Part shown: positions 63,746 through 64,000 of the stretch, in pieces
How positions within the stretch are numbered: the stretch's first letter is position 1
Layout: each line of letters begins with the position of its first letter
NCBI GenBank assembly: GCA_031374415.1
Contig: JANMGB010000275.1
Span: 8,909 to 72,908, forward strand
Direction: 5' to 3'
Length of the DNA: 64,000 bases
Source of the DNA: CANHBY01 sp031374415
GTDB lineage: Bacteria > Pseudomonadota > Gammaproteobacteria > Burkholderiales > Burkholderiaceae_C
Program-made: the position numbers and the translations under genes
The notes under the pieces: generated by a model
Seen by the model: only the letters and a program-made list of their open reading frames with translations
Databases searched by the model: none
Told to the model about the DNA's origin: nothing

Positions 63746-64000
63746 ATGAACGCCATCGAACAACAGTTCTTCCACGACCTAGAAAAGAAGCTCTGGACCG
63801 CCGCGGACAAGCTGCGGTCCAGCCTGGATGCTTCTGTCTACAAGCACGTGGTGCTGGGCCTCATCTTCCTGAAGTACGTCTCCGATGCCTTTGAGGAACG
63901 GCAGCAAGAACTGCGCGAGCAGTTCCAAAACCCCGAGCACGACTACCACATGGCCCCCTTTGAATACGGAGGCGCAGGCACGCAAGAGTACGAAGACAAC
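63746..64000 (+). CDS. hsdM: Type I restriction-modification M subunit (N-terminal part)
   Basis: 85 codons reach the window end: MNAIEQQFFHDLEKKLWTAA, then SLDASVYKHVVLGLIFLKYVSD, the conserved HsdM N-terminal domain. HsdM is the DNA adenine methylase subunit of type I systems. The catalytic NPPF motif lies beyond the window. hsdS and hsdR are expected downstream. Confidence 0.93.
   Translation, partial: MNAIEQQFFHDLEKKLWTAADKLRSSLDASVYKHVVLGLIFLKYVSDAFEERQQELREQFQNPEHDYHMAPFEYGGAGTQEYEDN

Overview
The window (about 62% G+C by eye, very dense coding) is a chromosomal segment of a betaproteobacterium, most likely order Burkholderiales, family Comamonadaceae. The reasons are the gene order dnaA-dnaN-gyrB opposite rpmH-rnpA-yidD-yidC-mnmE, an HslV with a short propeptide next to a STAS-like protein, a DksA-like protein that has lost zinc cysteines, and a two-gene cyanophycin synthetase cluster with an ABC/DUF1854 pair. 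Genus is not resolved. The replication origin lies in the window: a perfect DnaA box and AT-richer DNA separate leftward dnaA (start 20456) from rightward rpmH (start 20783).

Layout. 1-5111 (mostly minus): glyS (cut by the window edge), glyQ, an EF-hand/Ser-Gly repeat protein on plus, lnt and corC. 5247-14110 (plus): COG0523 metal-chaperone GTPase, DksA-like factor, STAS-like protein, hslV-hslU, a BaiN/HI0933-type flavoprotein, phhB, rsgA. 14115-14452: an inverted-repeat element. 14486-20456 (minus): gyrB, an unexpected lipoprotein gene, dnaN, dnaA. 20783-24965 (plus): rpmH, rnpA, yidD, yidC, mnmE. 25148-27303 (minus): Fe-S uracil-DNA glycosylase, rimI, tsaB. 27614-31811 (plus): a secreted protein, a DUF2782-like protein, thrB, a BPSS1780-like membrane protein, folE and a stand-alone BLUF blue-light receptor.

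31812-35218 looks accessory. Between repeat or IS-like scars lies a compact operon with a short membrane-anchored MCP-like protein, a CheX-like phosphatase, a pseudo-receiver/CheX fusion and a CheY-like receiver, but no CheA or CheW. Both CheX-type proteins end in the same peptide, GELEMF. This is the best candidate for an undescribed signalling module. It ends in a 161-bp MITE with perfect 22-bp terminal inverted repeats.

35269-44498: radical SAM protein, DUF1993 protein, small outer-membrane protein, AmpG-like transporter, flavin reductase, methyltransferase and a predicted pseudokinase. 44711-52557: cyanophycin block (CphA, a CphA-like protein with a degraded Mur-ligase half, and divergently an ABC exporter plus DUF1854 protein). 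52572-53690: a second copy of the inverted-repeat element, an IS3-type transposase remnant and a truncated hydrolase remnant. 53715-59905: tamA-tamB, the outer-membrane translocation module. 59941-62766: a surface lipoprotein and a partner beta-barrel. 63034-64000: tRNA-Arg(CCT), a hairpin-rich repeat also found at 25056, a broken YhcG/DUF1016 nuclease gene and the start of hsdM, which together look like the edge of a defence island at a tRNA gene.

Repeats are a theme: two ~340-400 bp elements with 31-bp ends and internal tandem arrays, two copies of a 93-bp multi-hairpin element, a 22-bp-TIR MITE, and a TAGGGYCTGTT motif at several gene ends. All function calls are from reading sequence and translations; no search was run.
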